Assembly: GCA_944390745.1 (NCBI GenBank)
Contig: CALXQK010000005.1
Coordinates: forward strand, 186,001-250,000
Direction: 5' to 3'
From: an uncultured Duodenibacillus sp.
GTDB taxonomy: Bacteria; Pseudomonadota; Gammaproteobacteria; Burkholderiales; Burkholderiaceae_F
Length of the DNA: 64,000 nucleotides
Both the position numbers and the translations under genes were made by a program. Under the pieces are notes generated by a model. It was not told where the DNA came from, made no database searches, and saw only the letters and a list, made by a program, of their open reading frames with translations. Of this stretch, positions 44,299-53,331 are shown in pieces (positions within the stretch are counted from its first letter, which is position 1; every line of letters starts with the position of its first letter).

Positions 44299-45435
44299 CT
44301 AGTGCGGATTCCGGGCGGTGGGAAAGAGCGCGGCGGCCTCATCCTGAGAGAGCGTGACGCCAAAGAGACTGCGGTAGTAGTCCTGCGTCTCGCGGGTCAT
44401 GTCGATGTCGGTGAAGCGCGAGGGGTAGAGCGTCTTTGCAATCCAGAGAAGCGTCAGCGGGGAGTCTGCCGAGGGCGTGAAGCTTCGGTACAGTCCCAGG
44501 GGCATCTTGTAGACGGCCTTCTGCTGCACGGCCCTGACGCTGGACCAGTCGTGGAGCGCTCCCGATTCGAGATCGGCTGGCACGGCCTTCGTGAAGTTGG
44601 TGATGAGCACGGCATCGGGGTTCCAGGCGTAAACCTGCTCGATGTTGATCACCGCGCCGGCGTTTTCAGCGTTGATGCCGGAGGCGACGTTGATGCAGCC
44701 GGCGGCCTCGCACCAGAACTGGCCGAAGAACCGGCGGCCGCTGGTGACCATGCGGCGCGCATCGTACTGCACGAGAAACAGGACGCGCCGCTTGTCAGCG
44801 TCCTTGATGCCGCGCGTTCGCTCGGCGGTGAGGGCGCGGATGCGCCCGGCCTCGGCTTCAATGGCGCGGGCGTCGACGGCATCGCCGAAGACCTGGTGCA
44901 GGATCTGCACCCAGCCGCTGAAGGTGGCGAAAACGTCATAGTCGCCTCGAGTGGCGCTCACCGCAACCGCAGGAATGCCGGCGGCCTCAAGGCGCTTGAC
45001 GAGAACCTTGTTGGAGGCGTTGACGAACACAACGTCCGGGGCAAGGGTCATGATGGACTCGATGTTTGCCTCCGATCCCTGCATGAAGCTCGTGTCGGCC
45101 TTGAGCACCTCGGGCCGCACCTTGCCGAGCAGTCCGGCGCGGGCCGCGGCCATCGAGACCGGGTGCATGCCGACGATGCTGCGCGAGTCCACGAGCATGG
45201 CCACGAGGGACGCGAGCGGGTAGATGTCGGCAATGATGACGCGGCGAACATCGTCGGTGAGGCTCACCGTGCGGTTCAGGTCATCTGTGACCGTGCGTGC
45301 CGCGGATGCCGTCGAGAGATTCAGGGCGGCAAAAAGCCAGACGAATGCGGTAAGAAGAAGCCGCCGCAGCGTCGGGAAAAAGTGGATTGCCGGACGAGGC
45401 GTCCGGCTCTGCGAGGGTGAAATGGGAAGGAACAT
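44299..45435 (-). CDS. Periplasmic iron/haem-type ABC substrate-binding protein
   Basis: A 378-residue protein with an N-terminal signal segment (RRLLLTAFVWLFAALNLSTASA) and a class III (TroA/BtuF-like) binding fold: ARTVTDDLNRTVSLTDDVRRVII, DTSFMQGSEANIESIMTLAPDVVFVNAS, GDYDVFATFSGWVQILHQVFG, and NAGAVINIEQVYAWNPDAVLI. It delivers the ligand to the FecCD-type permease encoded next. The ligand (siderophore, haem or corrinoid) cannot be assigned. ATG 45435 was chosen for the signal peptide; no good ribosome binding site is visible. No Fur box was seen upstream. Confidence 0.9.
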   Translation of the reverse strand: MFLPISPSQSRTPRPAIHFFPTLRRLLLTAFVWLFAALNLSTASAARTVTDDLNRTVSLTDDVRRVIIADIYPLASLVAMLVDSRSIVGMHPVSMAAARAGLLGKVRPEVLKADTSFMQGSEANIESIMTLAPDVVFVNASNKVLVKRLEAAGIPAVAVSATRGDYDVFATFSGWVQILHQVFGDAVDARAIEAEAGRIRALTAERTRGIKDADKRRVLFLVQYDARRMVTSGRRFFGQFWCEAAGCINVASGINAENAGAVINIEQVYAWNPDAVLITNFTKAVPADLESGALHDWSSVRAVQQKAVYKMPLGLYRSFTPSADSPLTLLWIAKTLYPSRFTDIDMTRETQDYYRSLFGVTLSQDEAAALFPTARNPH

Positions 45436-45547
45436 CAGAGGATCGTCATGGGGACGCAGGGGTTGCGAACTGGCGGCGCAAGGAAAATGCTCAAGGCAGC
45501 GCATTCAGGCTGAAGCGTCATGGGGCGGATTCTTCAATTGACTGCGC

Positions 45548-46120
45548 CTACTGCGAGGAGGGCGACTGCGCGGCAATTGCGTGCGCAGCATCCATGAAAA
45601 GCCGCGCCAGTCGGGCGCGCTCGGTGTTGTACTCGCCCCAGGTGATGTCGCCCGCAAGAAGACGCCGCTGGTTGCGGTGCGAGTCGATGTCGATCGTGTC
45701 GGCGCGACGCGCAAGCTCCACATAGTCTTCGATCTGGGAGCGCACCATCATGCGGCGGGTGATGCGGTTGAGTTCTTCAAACTCTCGAAGCGCCATGCGC
45801 ATGGCCGTGCCCTGTGCCGGCGAGATTCGCGAGGAGTCGGCCTTGTGCTTGTCGGTGATCATCGAGGGAAGACAGGGCGTTTTCTCGAAGTAAGCTTCAA
45901 ACTCGGGGGCATTGCAGATTTCATGCACAACATTGCCCACCTGGCGGAAGCGCTCCTTGAGGTCCTCCTCCGTGGGCAGGGATCTGGCCATCTCAATGAG
46001 CTCAGCCTCGGTCGGGGCGTTGCCGGCCGGAGCCTGGCAGCCGCCGGCGAACAGGGCGCAGATGCAGGCGGCGGCAAGAGCGCCGTGAAGCCTGAGGCGG
46101 GGGTTTTTGGTGTTCTGCAT
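45548..46120 (-). CDS. Putative lipoprotein, unknown function
   Basis: A 190-residue protein with lipobox FAGGC (Cys 28) after a hydrophobic signal (LHGALAAACICALFAGG). The mature part is alpha-helical and charged, with a pair of Cys in EICNAPEFEAYFEKTPCLPS and helices rich in Arg, Glu and Asp (REFEELNRITRRMMVRSQIEDYVELARRADTI). No family was recognised. It lies 112 bp beyond the ABC operon start on the same strand and has its own upstream region after HU. Confidence 0.7.
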   Translation of the reverse strand: MQNTKNPRLRLHGALAAACICALFAGGCQAPAGNAPTEAELIEMARSLPTEEDLKERFRQVGNVVHEICNAPEFEAYFEKTPCLPSMITDKHKADSSRISPAQGTAMRMALREFEELNRITRRMMVRSQIEDYVELARRADTIDIDSHRNQRRLLAGDITWGEYNTERARLARLFMDAAHAIAAQSPSSQ

Positions 46121-46225
46121 AGGACGTCGATGTTCTGAACCTTTCGAATTATCGCAAAAACCGGCGCCAGCCCATTGCATGCGCAAGCATGCCGCAGGCG
46201 GCGCATCCCGGCGAAGGGGAGGCGA

Positions 46226-46261
46226 AGAAAAAGGCGGATCGTCCTCGTCAGGAGATCCGCC
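46226..46261 (-). terminator. Terminator of the HU gene
   Basis: GGCGGATC (46233-46240) and GATCCGCC (46254-46261) form a perfect 8-bp stem; TTTTTC follows on the minus strand. Confidence 0.8.
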
Positions 46262-46305
46262 CCGGGGCTCAGACGCAGCGGTCTGAGACGATTCTGCAAG
46301 TGGGA

Positions 46306-46605
46306 TTACTTCTTGCCCTTGCAGCACTTCTTGCAATTGACGGCGTCCTTGAAGAGCGAGCCGGGAACGAACTTCGGAACGCTGGTCTCGGGGATCTGGA
46401 TCGTCGCGCCGGTGGCGGGATTGCGGCCGGTGCGAGGAGGACGGACCTGCTTCTTGAAGGTGCCGAACCCAACGAGCGTCAACGAGTCTCCGTTCTTGAC
46501 GGCTTCCATGATTTCTTCGGTGATCGTCGAGAGAATGCGGGCAGCCTCCGCCTTGGAAAGGTCATGCTTTTCCGCAATCTTGGCAACGAGTTCGAGACGG
46601 TTCAT
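46306..46605 (-). CDS. HU-family nucleoid protein with Cys-rich C-terminal tail
   Basis: A 99-residue HU/IHF-fold DNA-bending protein: MNRLELVAKIAEKHDLSKAEAARILSTITEEI, then VGFGTFKKQVRPPRTGRNPATGATIQIPE with the Pro-tipped arm, and VPKFVPGSLFKDAV. Ordinary HU stops about here at 90-92 residues; this one continues with NCKKCCKGKK, three Cys and five Lys. The tail could bind metal or form disulphides. AAGGAG precedes ATG 46605. It is monocistronic. Confidence 0.95.
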   Translation of the reverse strand: MNRLELVAKIAEKHDLSKAEAARILSTITEEIMEAVKNGDSLTLVGFGTFKKQVRPPRTGRNPATGATIQIPETSVPKFVPGSLFKDAVNCKKCCKGKK

Positions 46606-47445
46606 AACTAATTTTCTCCTTGTAACCCGGTGAGAACACTAATGGCAGCAGCGCCCAGACTCCCGAGCCCCAGAGAGGCCAATCACAATTTAAGCCGGAG
46701 CGCCGACGATGGGACAGAGCGATTCCGTAGCGCACGGTTCAAACGCACCATCGATCAACCGTTTCGATGATAACGCGCGGCATGCCCGTTTAAAAGGGGG
46801 AAGACGGAAAAAAAGGCGGCGGTTCTTGACCCGGTATGCATTCGGTGTGAAAACCGCCCCCTGAAGCATCGCGAAAACCCGGGAGGCAGCCTTCCCGCCG
46901 GTGTTTTCGGCGTTTTTATGCGGGCTGCGCAGCCAGACTGTTTTGCCGCATCCAGTGCGCCGCCCAAGGAGTCTGCATCGCCCGCGACGGCGGGCAGAGA
47001 CATTTGCTTTGGGCTGCCCCGGCATGGACTTTCCTTTGGCCGCGCAGGGCTTCACAAGGAGGAATACCTATAAATAGGTATTTTCTTAGATACAATTTTT
47101 ATCTTTTCTCTACGAAATAATTATTGAAAACCCTGATGAAACATGGTCTAATACCGCTATCAACGATGAATCGGATGGTATTCCCTGTTCGTTGATATCT
47201 CCTTTGGTGGTATGGCCACTGCATGACATTTCGATTGAGTCCCGGGGTGTTTTCCGGGGCTTGGGCAGGCGAAAACGCCTTTGCCCGCAGCGGGAACTGC
47301 GGGCAAGAGGTAAGGCGGTTCGCTTGCGGGCGTCGCAAACGGGGCGCTCAGATCGAAGCGGCATGCAGTGGCACTTTTTTTTTCTCAGGCGCCTCTTGGA
47401 AGATCCGGGCAATGCCTCGGGCGCAGGGACTTCAAGCCCTGCGCA
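46606..47445. other. Long non-coding gap with AT-rich palindrome
   Basis: No convincing gene lies in these 840 bp between HU and the Sel1 gene. The interval 47041-47160 is strikingly AT-rich for this genome and contains AATACCTA-TAAA-TAGGTATT (47063-47082), a perfect 8-bp dyad. GGCGGTT/AACCGCC (about 46820-46857) and GCCCGCAG/CTGCGGGC (about 47282-47305) are further inverted repeats. An operator, a lost gene or a small RNA are all possible. Confidence 0.4.
47421..47444 (-). terminator. Hairpin directly after the Sel1 gene
   Basis: GCGCAGGG (47421-47428) and CCCTGCGC (47437-47444) make a perfect stem one base beyond the stop codon. There is no T-run, so it may act as an mRNA 3' stabiliser or Rho-assisted end. 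Confidence 0.45.
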
Positions 47446-48540
47446 CTAGCGCCGGATGCGCACCGGGCGCAGGTTTTCAAGCAGATCGGCTGTTTGCGGA
47501 TGGTCGTCGAGGAGCATCTGCGCGGCCTGGATTTCGCTTGCCTCAAGAACGCCCGAGAGCTCGCGAAGGCGCAGGGCGGATTCCTCCTGCGCGCTCTCCC
47601 CGGAGTCAGACGGTGCAGCCAAGCGCAGAAGTTGCGCGGCCTTGAGTGCGAGCGCGTAGGCACCGCACCGGCTTGCCGTGCAGCCGTTGCCGGTCTCAAA
47701 CAGTCGCGAGAGGAACAAAATGGCGCGCACATCATCCTGACTGGCGGCGCGTGCGGCCCAGTTGAAGGCTTCCTGCGGACTGCGCGCCACGGCGCGCCCC
47801 GACCAGTAAAAGAGCGCAAGGTCGTACTGCGCACGAGCCAGTCCCGAGCGTGCGGCCTCCGAAATCCAGCGGTAGGCGTCCTGGTTGTTTGCCTGGGGAT
47901 TGTCGGGCCGCAGATAGAGCAGGCCCAGTTCGCGGCAGGCCTGGGCGTTGTGCGACATGGCCGCCTTTCTGAGCCAGGAGGCGGCCTGGATGAGGTCGGG
48001 CTCGCAGCCGCGCCCCTTGCTGTAGGCGCGCCCGACGGCGAGCTGCGCAAGCGTATGCCCCTGCGCTCCGGCAAGCCGGTACCAGGTGAGCGCCTCCCGC
48101 GGATTTTCTTGAGCTCCAAACCCCCAGTCAAGCGCCCGGGCGAGGTCAAACTGCGCGTCTGCATTGCCCATGACGGCCGCAACGCGAAAGAGCTCGACAG
48201 CCTGCTGCGGATTGGCGCGCACGCCCTGTCCGCGAGCGATCAGAACGCCCAGCATGTGCTGGCTTGCAGCATGCTCCTTTTCCGCCGCCTTTCTGAGCCA
48301 CTTGACGGCCGCACGATTGTCAGCCGAAAGCGGGTTGCCGCTGGTGAGAGCCTTGGCGAGTTCGTACTGCGCCTCCGGGCTGCCGGATGCGGCCTCGCGC
48401 TGCCAGGAGGCGATGTCCTGCGGCGTGCTCGGCTCGGGCCTGGCAACGGCCTTCCCATCGAGCAGCGCGAGCACGCGCGACATCGCCGGAGCCCTTCGGG
48501 CTTCGGGAAGCGTAAAGCGCAGGTCGACGTTGTTTTTCAC
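47446..48540 (-). CDS. Sel1-like (tetratricopeptide-type) repeat protein
   Basis: A 364-residue protein with about seven Sel1 repeats from residue 50 to 300, each of the form A-x-x-x-L-G-x-x-Y-x-x-G-x-x-V/A-x-x-x-x-x-x-A-x-x-W-x-x-x-A-A (for example HAASQHMLGVLIARGQGVRANPQQ; TLAQLAVGRAYSKGRGCEPD). Such repeats mediate protein-protein contacts. There is no signal peptide, so it is probably cytoplasmic. The start is GTG at 48540, 14 bp after the upstream membrane protein gene, indicating one operon. The partner is unknown. Confidence 0.85.
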   Translation of the reverse strand: MKNNVDLRFTLPEARRAPAMSRVLALLDGKAVARPEPSTPQDIASWQREAASGSPEAQYELAKALTSGNPLSADNRAAVKWLRKAAEKEHAASQHMLGVLIARGQGVRANPQQAVELFRVAAVMGNADAQFDLARALDWGFGAQENPREALTWYRLAGAQGHTLAQLAVGRAYSKGRGCEPDLIQAASWLRKAAMSHNAQACRELGLLYLRPDNPQANNQDAYRWISEAARSGLARAQYDLALFYWSGRAVARSPQEAFNWAARAASQDDVRAILFLSRLFETGNGCTASRCGAYALALKAAQLLRLAAPSDSGESAQEESALRLRELSGVLEASEIQAAQMLLDDHPQTADLLENLRPVRIRR

Positions 48541-48554
48541 GCTTTCGTGCTCCG

Positions 48555-49112
48555 TTACTGCTGCAGAATCGGAGCCGTGGCGGGAAGCGGATCAATGCCC
48601 GTGATGTGCAAAAAGAGAATGAGCGTCAGCGCCACGGCCGAGTACGCAACCCAGCCGAAGGCTCCGAACATGATGGCGCGTCCGAACCGCCCCGGAATGC
48701 GGTTCTTGCCCACGAATTCATGCACGAACCGCACCTGCCTCCAGCCAAGCGACACGGTCCAGCTCAGCCAGAATCCGACGAAGATGGCAATCATCAGGTA
48801 GCGGCCGAAGAATGTGTCGCGAATGAAGGGCTCTGCAATCGTGTAGGCCGCCAGCGTCAGGAAGGTCCAGCGCACCCAGGCCATGTTGCGCGCGGCAAGC
48901 TCCTCATCGCCGAGCGCCCGCCAGTTGAGCCCCTGCAGAAAGCCCCCGAAGATGGGCGAGAAGATGAGCGTGAGGATGACGCAAACCAGCGGGTTGTAGA
49001 TTGTGGGAAGCGCAGGCGCGGCGCCGCCCGCCTGCTGATCGGAGGCGCTCGCCGGGCGGTCGTCGCCCTTGCCGTGGTCCGCAGAGGCTGCGGCGCGCTT
49101 GTCTTGACTCAT
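48555..49112 (-). CDS. Four-span inner-membrane protein, unknown function
   Basis: A 185-residue protein. Residues 1-35 are polar and probably disordered (SQDKRAAASADHGKGDDRPASASDQ), followed by four hydrophobic helices (YNPLVCVILTLIFSPIFGGFL; WTFLTLAAYTIAEPF; YLMIAIFVGFWLSWTVSLGW; AIMFGAFGWVAYSAVALTLILFL). FVHEFVGKNRIPGRFGRA forms a loop between helices 3 and 4. AAGGA lies seven bases before ATG 49112. It is cotranscribed with the Sel1 repeat gene; the pair may function together, which is inference from spacing only. Confidence 0.75.
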   Translation of the reverse strand: MSQDKRAAASADHGKGDDRPASASDQQAGGAAPALPTIYNPLVCVILTLIFSPIFGGFLQGLNWRALGDEELAARNMAWVRWTFLTLAAYTIAEPFIRDTFFGRYLMIAIFVGFWLSWTVSLGWRQVRFVHEFVGKNRIPGRFGRAIMFGAFGWVAYSAVALTLILFLHITGIDPLPATAPILQQ

Positions 49113-49293
49113 GACGGTCCTTGCTTTTTGTTGATCGATCAAAACAAATGCTCAAGCCCGCGCGGTGCGCCCGCATGATGCCGGCGGCCGCTGGGCATGT
49201 CTTTGGTTCGTGATTCTAGCGAAGTCCGGTTTTTGACTTGCCGCACCGTCCGGGCCGCAGACGGGCTGCGCCGGACGAGTCTTGAAGAAGGCG

Positions 49294-50232
49294 TCATGCT
49301 GCAACCGCCGGCAGCGTCGTCAGCGGGCGCGTTCCCTCAAGCTTGATGCTCTGCATGGCCTGGGTGAGCGCCTGCATCGCCGCCGTGCGGGGGAAGGACT
49401 TGCGCCAGACGAGCACGACGCGGCGCTTGGGAACGGCCGGCTTTTCAAAGGGGAGAATCCGGATGTCGGTCGTGCCCTTGTAGTAGGGGACGGCCGAGCC
49501 GGGCAGCACCGTGACGCCGAGCCCCTGCGCAACCATGTAGGTGATGGTCTGAAGCGACGTGCCCTCAAGCGTGCGGCGGCTGCCGCAGTCGTCGTGAATG
49601 AAGTCCGAGCAGAAGTCGAGGATCTGGTCCCGGAAGCAGTGGCCGGAGCCGAGCAGGAGCATGGGCTCGCGCGTGAGCTCCTCGCGCGTGATGGTTGACT
49701 TGTGCGCAAGCTGATGCTCGGCAGGCACGGCCGCGACGAATTCCTCGTCGTAGAGGGGCTGCATCATCAGTCCGGGTTGCGTGATTGGAAGCGCCACGAT
49801 CGCGCAGTCAATCTCGCCCGCCTTGAGCTGCTCGAGCAGCACGGCGGTGAAGCCCTCGGTGAGAATGAGCGGCATGGCGGGCGTGTTTTTGTGCGCAACA
49901 TTGACAAGGTGCGGCAGCAGATAGGGCGCAATGGTGTAGATGACGCCCAGGCGCAGCGGGCCGCTCAGCGGATCCTTGCCCTGGGCTGCGAGCTCGCGCA
50001 GCTCGGATGCGTTTTCAAGCACGCGGCGCGCCTTTTCAAGAATCACCTCGCCGATGGGGGTGATGGTGAGGTCTGAGCTTCGACGCTCGAAGATCTTCAC
50101 CTCGAGCTCCTCCTCGAGCTTCTTGACGGCCACTGAAAGAGAGGGCTGGGAAACGTGGCAGGCCTCGGCCGCGCGGCCGAAGTGTCTTTCTCGGGCCACG
50201 GCGAGAATGTATTTGAGTTCCGTGAGCGTCAT
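49294..50232 (-). CDS. oxyR: Hydrogen peroxide-responsive regulator OxyR
   Basis: A 312-residue LysR-type regulator. The HTH is TELKYILAVARERHFGRAAEACHVSQPSLSVAVKKLEEEL. The redox pair is Cys 199 and Cys 208 in GSGHCFRDQILDFCSD, exactly the E. coli OxyR numbering, which separates it from generic LysR proteins. Oxidation to a disulphide activates catalase and peroxidase genes. oxyR next to recG is a conserved betaproteobacterial arrangement. Its presence fits an organism that meets oxygen despite an anaerobic metabolism. Confidence 0.95.
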   Translation of the reverse strand: MTLTELKYILAVARERHFGRAAEACHVSQPSLSVAVKKLEEELEVKIFERRSSDLTITPIGEVILEKARRVLENASELRELAAQGKDPLSGPLRLGVIYTIAPYLLPHLVNVAHKNTPAMPLILTEGFTAVLLEQLKAGEIDCAIVALPITQPGLMMQPLYDEEFVAAVPAEHQLAHKSTITREELTREPMLLLGSGHCFRDQILDFCSDFIHDDCGSRRTLEGTSLQTITYMVAQGLGVTVLPGSAVPYYKGTTDIRILPFEKPAVPKRRVVLVWRKSFPRTAAMQALTQAMQSIKLEGTRPLTTLPAVAA

Positions 50233-50279
50233 TGAATGAAGTCCTGGGTTCTGGCTTTATCCATATATTGTGGGATGCC

Positions 50280-52391
50280 TCAGGCATCAAGATAGTCCGT
50301 CTTGCCGCTGAACCAGCGCGCGGCGTGCGCCAGCGCCTTCTGTTTGTCCAGCGCTAGCCAGCTTGCCGCGTCGCTGCGGGCGGCATCAAGAAGATTAGCG
50401 TCTGTCTGAACGTCGGCAAACCGAAGCGCCGGCGCGCCCGACTGTCGCGCTCCCATAAATTCTCCGGGACCGCGCAGGCGCAGGTCCTCGCGCGCGATTT
50501 CAAAGCCGTCCGTGGTCTGCCGGATGATCCGGAGCCGTTCGCGTCCGGTCTGTGAAAGCTCCGGATCAAAGAGCAGGATGCAAAAGCTTTTGGCGCTGCC
50601 GCGCCCGACGCGGCCGCGCAGCTGGTGCAGCTGGGACAGGCCGAAGCGCTCGGCGTGCTCGATGACCATGACGGAGGCGTTAGGAACGTCGACGCCGACC
50701 TCGATCACGGTGGTGGCAACGAGCACATCCATGTTCCCGGCGGCGAAAGCGGCCATGCGCGCGTTCTTGTCCTCGGCGCTCATGGCGCCGTGCACCAGAC
50801 CCACCCGCGCCCCGGGAAGCGCCTCGACAAGGGCGTCGGCGCGCATGGTGACAGCGGTGAGATCGGCCTTCTGGCTGTCCTCAATCAGCGGGCAGACCCA
50901 GTAGCACTGGCGGCCCTGGCCGACGGCGTTGCGAACGGCCGAGACGACGTCGGGCAGGCGCTCCAGAGAGATCACCTTCGTGGTAACAGGCGTGCGCCCC
51001 GCGGGGAGTTCGTCGATGACGGAGACGTCGATGTCGGCAAGATAGCTCATCGCAAGCGTTCTCGGAATGGGGGTTGCCGAGAGCGCCAGCAGATGGGCCA
51101 TGTAGCCCGAAGCCGAGCTGCAGCGCATCTTGAGCCGCTGGTTGACGCCGAAGCGGTGCTGCTCGTCGACGATGGCAAGCCCGAGGTTGGCAAACTGCAC
51201 GGCGTCCTGAATGAGGGCGTGCGTGCCCACAATGAGGCGCGCCTGGCCGGATCGGATGCGCTCCTGCCGCTCGGCCTTGTCCCGGGGCTTGAGACTGCCC
51301 GAGAGCCAGAGTACCTCAACACCCAGAGGCTCGACCCAGCTCTTGAGCTTTTGAAAGTGCTGCTCGGCAAGAAGCTCGGTGGGGGCCATGAGCGCGGCCT
51401 GCGTGCCGCTGTCGATTGCACGCATCGCGGCAATCGCGGCAACCACGGTCTTGCCGCAGCCGACGTCGCCCTGCACCAGACGGTGCATCGGGTGCGGGCG
51501 GTTCATGTCGCTGAAGATCTCCTGCAGCACGCGCTGCTGCGCGCCCGTCAGCTCGAAGGGAAGAGAGGCAAGGAGCTTTTCGCACAATCCGCCCTGCGGG
51601 GCGCCGGCCAGCGGCAGGGCGCTGGCCTGGTCTCGAATCGAGCGCCCGTGGCGAAGCGCAATCTGCTGGGCGAGAAGCTCATCGAACTTCAGTCGCCGCC
51701 AGGCCGGCGTCCGGCGCTCGGCATAGGCGTCAAAGTCTGCGCCCGGGGCCGGATGATGAAGTTCCCTAATGGACTGCGCCAGGCTCGGCAGCGCGAAGGG
51801 CTCCAGAAAGGACGGCGGGACAAGGTCGACGAGATCAACGTCGAGAATCGCACGGTCGATGCGCTTTCTGAGCCAGGTCTGCGTGATTCCCTCGCCGGCG
51901 GGATAAACGGGGGTGAGGGTCTTTGAAAGCTCGGTCGAGGTTCCTGTGCAGGCCTTCACCTTGGGGTGGACCATTTCGGGCAGGCCGTTGAAGGACTGCC
52001 GCACAAGGCCGTAGCAGCGAACGAGCTGCCCGGGTCCGAGAAGCTTTCTCTGGCTTGGATAGAAGTGAATGAAGCGCAGTTGCAGCGTGCCGCTTGAGTC
52101 GGCCACCTGCGCGATGAGCTGCATCGAGGCGCCCTGGCGCAGATGGCTGGAAACGACCGTGGCTTCGACCTGGCAGGTCTGCCCGTAGCGCAGCTCTGAA
52201 ATGGGAGTGATGCGCGTCTCATCCTCGTAGCGCAGGGGCAGGTGCAGAACAAAGTCCCAGTCCCGGACAAGGCCGAGCCTGGCAAGGCGCTCGGCAAGAG
52301 GGGCAAGCTTTTCGCCCTTTTTGGGAAGCGAGCCGCTGCGCCGGTTGACGGCGGCTGCGCGCGCGGGGGCTGACGACGGGCCGGAAGCCAT
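50280..52391 (-). CDS. recG: ATP-dependent DNA helicase RecG
   Basis: RecG regresses stalled replication forks and migrates branched DNA. The 703-residue protein has the wedge OB domain near residues 60-160 (RYGQTCQVEATVVSSHLRQG) and the helicase: ELTGAQQRVLQEIFSDM, GDVGCGKTVVAAIAAMRA near residue 307, IVDEQHRFGVNQRL, TATPIPRTLAMS, and the QLRGRVGRG motif VI followed by the TRG region. ATG 52391 (MASGPSSAPARAA) is favoured; sequence further upstream in frame is Arg/Pro-rich and not family-like. It is 47 bp upstream of oxyR. Confidence 0.97.
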   Translation of the reverse strand: MASGPSSAPARAAAVNRRSGSLPKKGEKLAPLAERLARLGLVRDWDFVLHLPLRYEDETRITPISELRYGQTCQVEATVVSSHLRQGASMQLIAQVADSSGTLQLRFIHFYPSQRKLLGPGQLVRCYGLVRQSFNGLPEMVHPKVKACTGTSTELSKTLTPVYPAGEGITQTWLRKRIDRAILDVDLVDLVPPSFLEPFALPSLAQSIRELHHPAPGADFDAYAERRTPAWRRLKFDELLAQQIALRHGRSIRDQASALPLAGAPQGGLCEKLLASLPFELTGAQQRVLQEIFSDMNRPHPMHRLVQGDVGCGKTVVAAIAAMRAIDSGTQAALMAPTELLAEQHFQKLKSWVEPLGVEVLWLSGSLKPRDKAERQERIRSGQARLIVGTHALIQDAVQFANLGLAIVDEQHRFGVNQRLKMRCSSASGYMAHLLALSATPIPRTLAMSYLADIDVSVIDELPAGRTPVTTKVISLERLPDVVSAVRNAVGQGRQCYWVCPLIEDSQKADLTAVTMRADALVEALPGARVGLVHGAMSAEDKNARMAAFAAGNMDVLVATTVIEVGVDVPNASVMVIEHAERFGLSQLHQLRGRVGRGSAKSFCILLFDPELSQTGRERLRIIRQTTDGFEIAREDLRLRGPGEFMGARQSGAPALRFADVQTDANLLDAARSDAASWLALDKQKALAHAARWFSGKTDYLDA

Positions 52392-53331
52392 TGATGGTGT
52401 TGACTGAAAAGTGAAAGCAGGCGGTGCCCGGGGATTGCTTCGGATGCCTCGCTGCAGGCGGTTCCAAAGCGTCGGAGCGCTGCGGCTCGGAAGGGGAGCG
52501 GGCAGCGCCCTGCGGGCACAATGACGCACATTATTTTAGAGATTGCTTGCCTGGACTTTGATGGTTTGCGGTACAGCCCAGTGTCGAGGGCAGTCGCCGC
52601 TTGCGGGCGGCGCTTCGTTCAAAGGATGCTCTGGCGGTCCTTGAGGCTTGATGCTGCGCGCCCGTACTGCGGCTGCGACGAGAGCCTCAGAGGCATTCGT
52701 TGAAATGACGATACCTAAATATGAGTAATTCCCGCGGGACGCATTTTTTATGAATCGGCGAACGCAGCCGTGATTTTTTTGCCGGGAATACGTGAAAATT
52801 CAGAAGGGTAGGGGAAGTACCCTAGGGTTTTATCCTATAGTGCTAGATGAGTACAATCCCTAGACTTCGGAAGGCAAATTACTTAAGTGCGTCTTATCAG
52901 CTGGCCGGACTGTGCCTTCGAGTCGGGTCAGCCCTTGGCGTACGCGGGTAATGCAATTATTGAAAGCGGCATTTGCCGAAGCTCTGCTTTGGCAGTGAAT
53001 CTCGAATGCCGCGCCTGCGGCCTGCAAGCAGCTGCCGCCCGCCGGGCGTCGCTGGGCAAGGTACCTGAACCGGCGTTGGTTTGTAAACGCCGCCTTCAGG
53101 TGTTGGCTTAAATCACAGAGATTCGCAAGCTAACCCCCATGGATTACCCCCTAGCGGGATAATGCGTGTGGAAATACCACGAAACATCGGCGCTCGATGC
53201 GCGCCGAGGGTGTTTTGTGGCCGAGGAAGGAAATTTTTGACCCTGCTGCAAACGGGTGCCGGCGGCGGAATCGCTTGCCGCTGCGGGCGTTCGTTGAGCG
53301 GATCCAAATCGGATCAAGGAGACCATAAAAA
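52392..53331. promoter_or_regulatory. Divergent region between recG and frdA
   Basis: These 940 bp encode no convincing protein; in particular there is no hydrophobic ORF that could be FrdC. CTAG-containing heptamers cluster at 52821-52865 (CCTAGGG, CCTATAG, GCTAGAT, CCTAGAC), in an AT-richer block from 52690 to 52880. A GTGG-AAATA-CCAC dyad sits near 53168-53180. A long 5' leader or upstream promoter for frdA is possible. AAGGAG lies ten bases before the frdA ATG. Confidence 0.45.
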
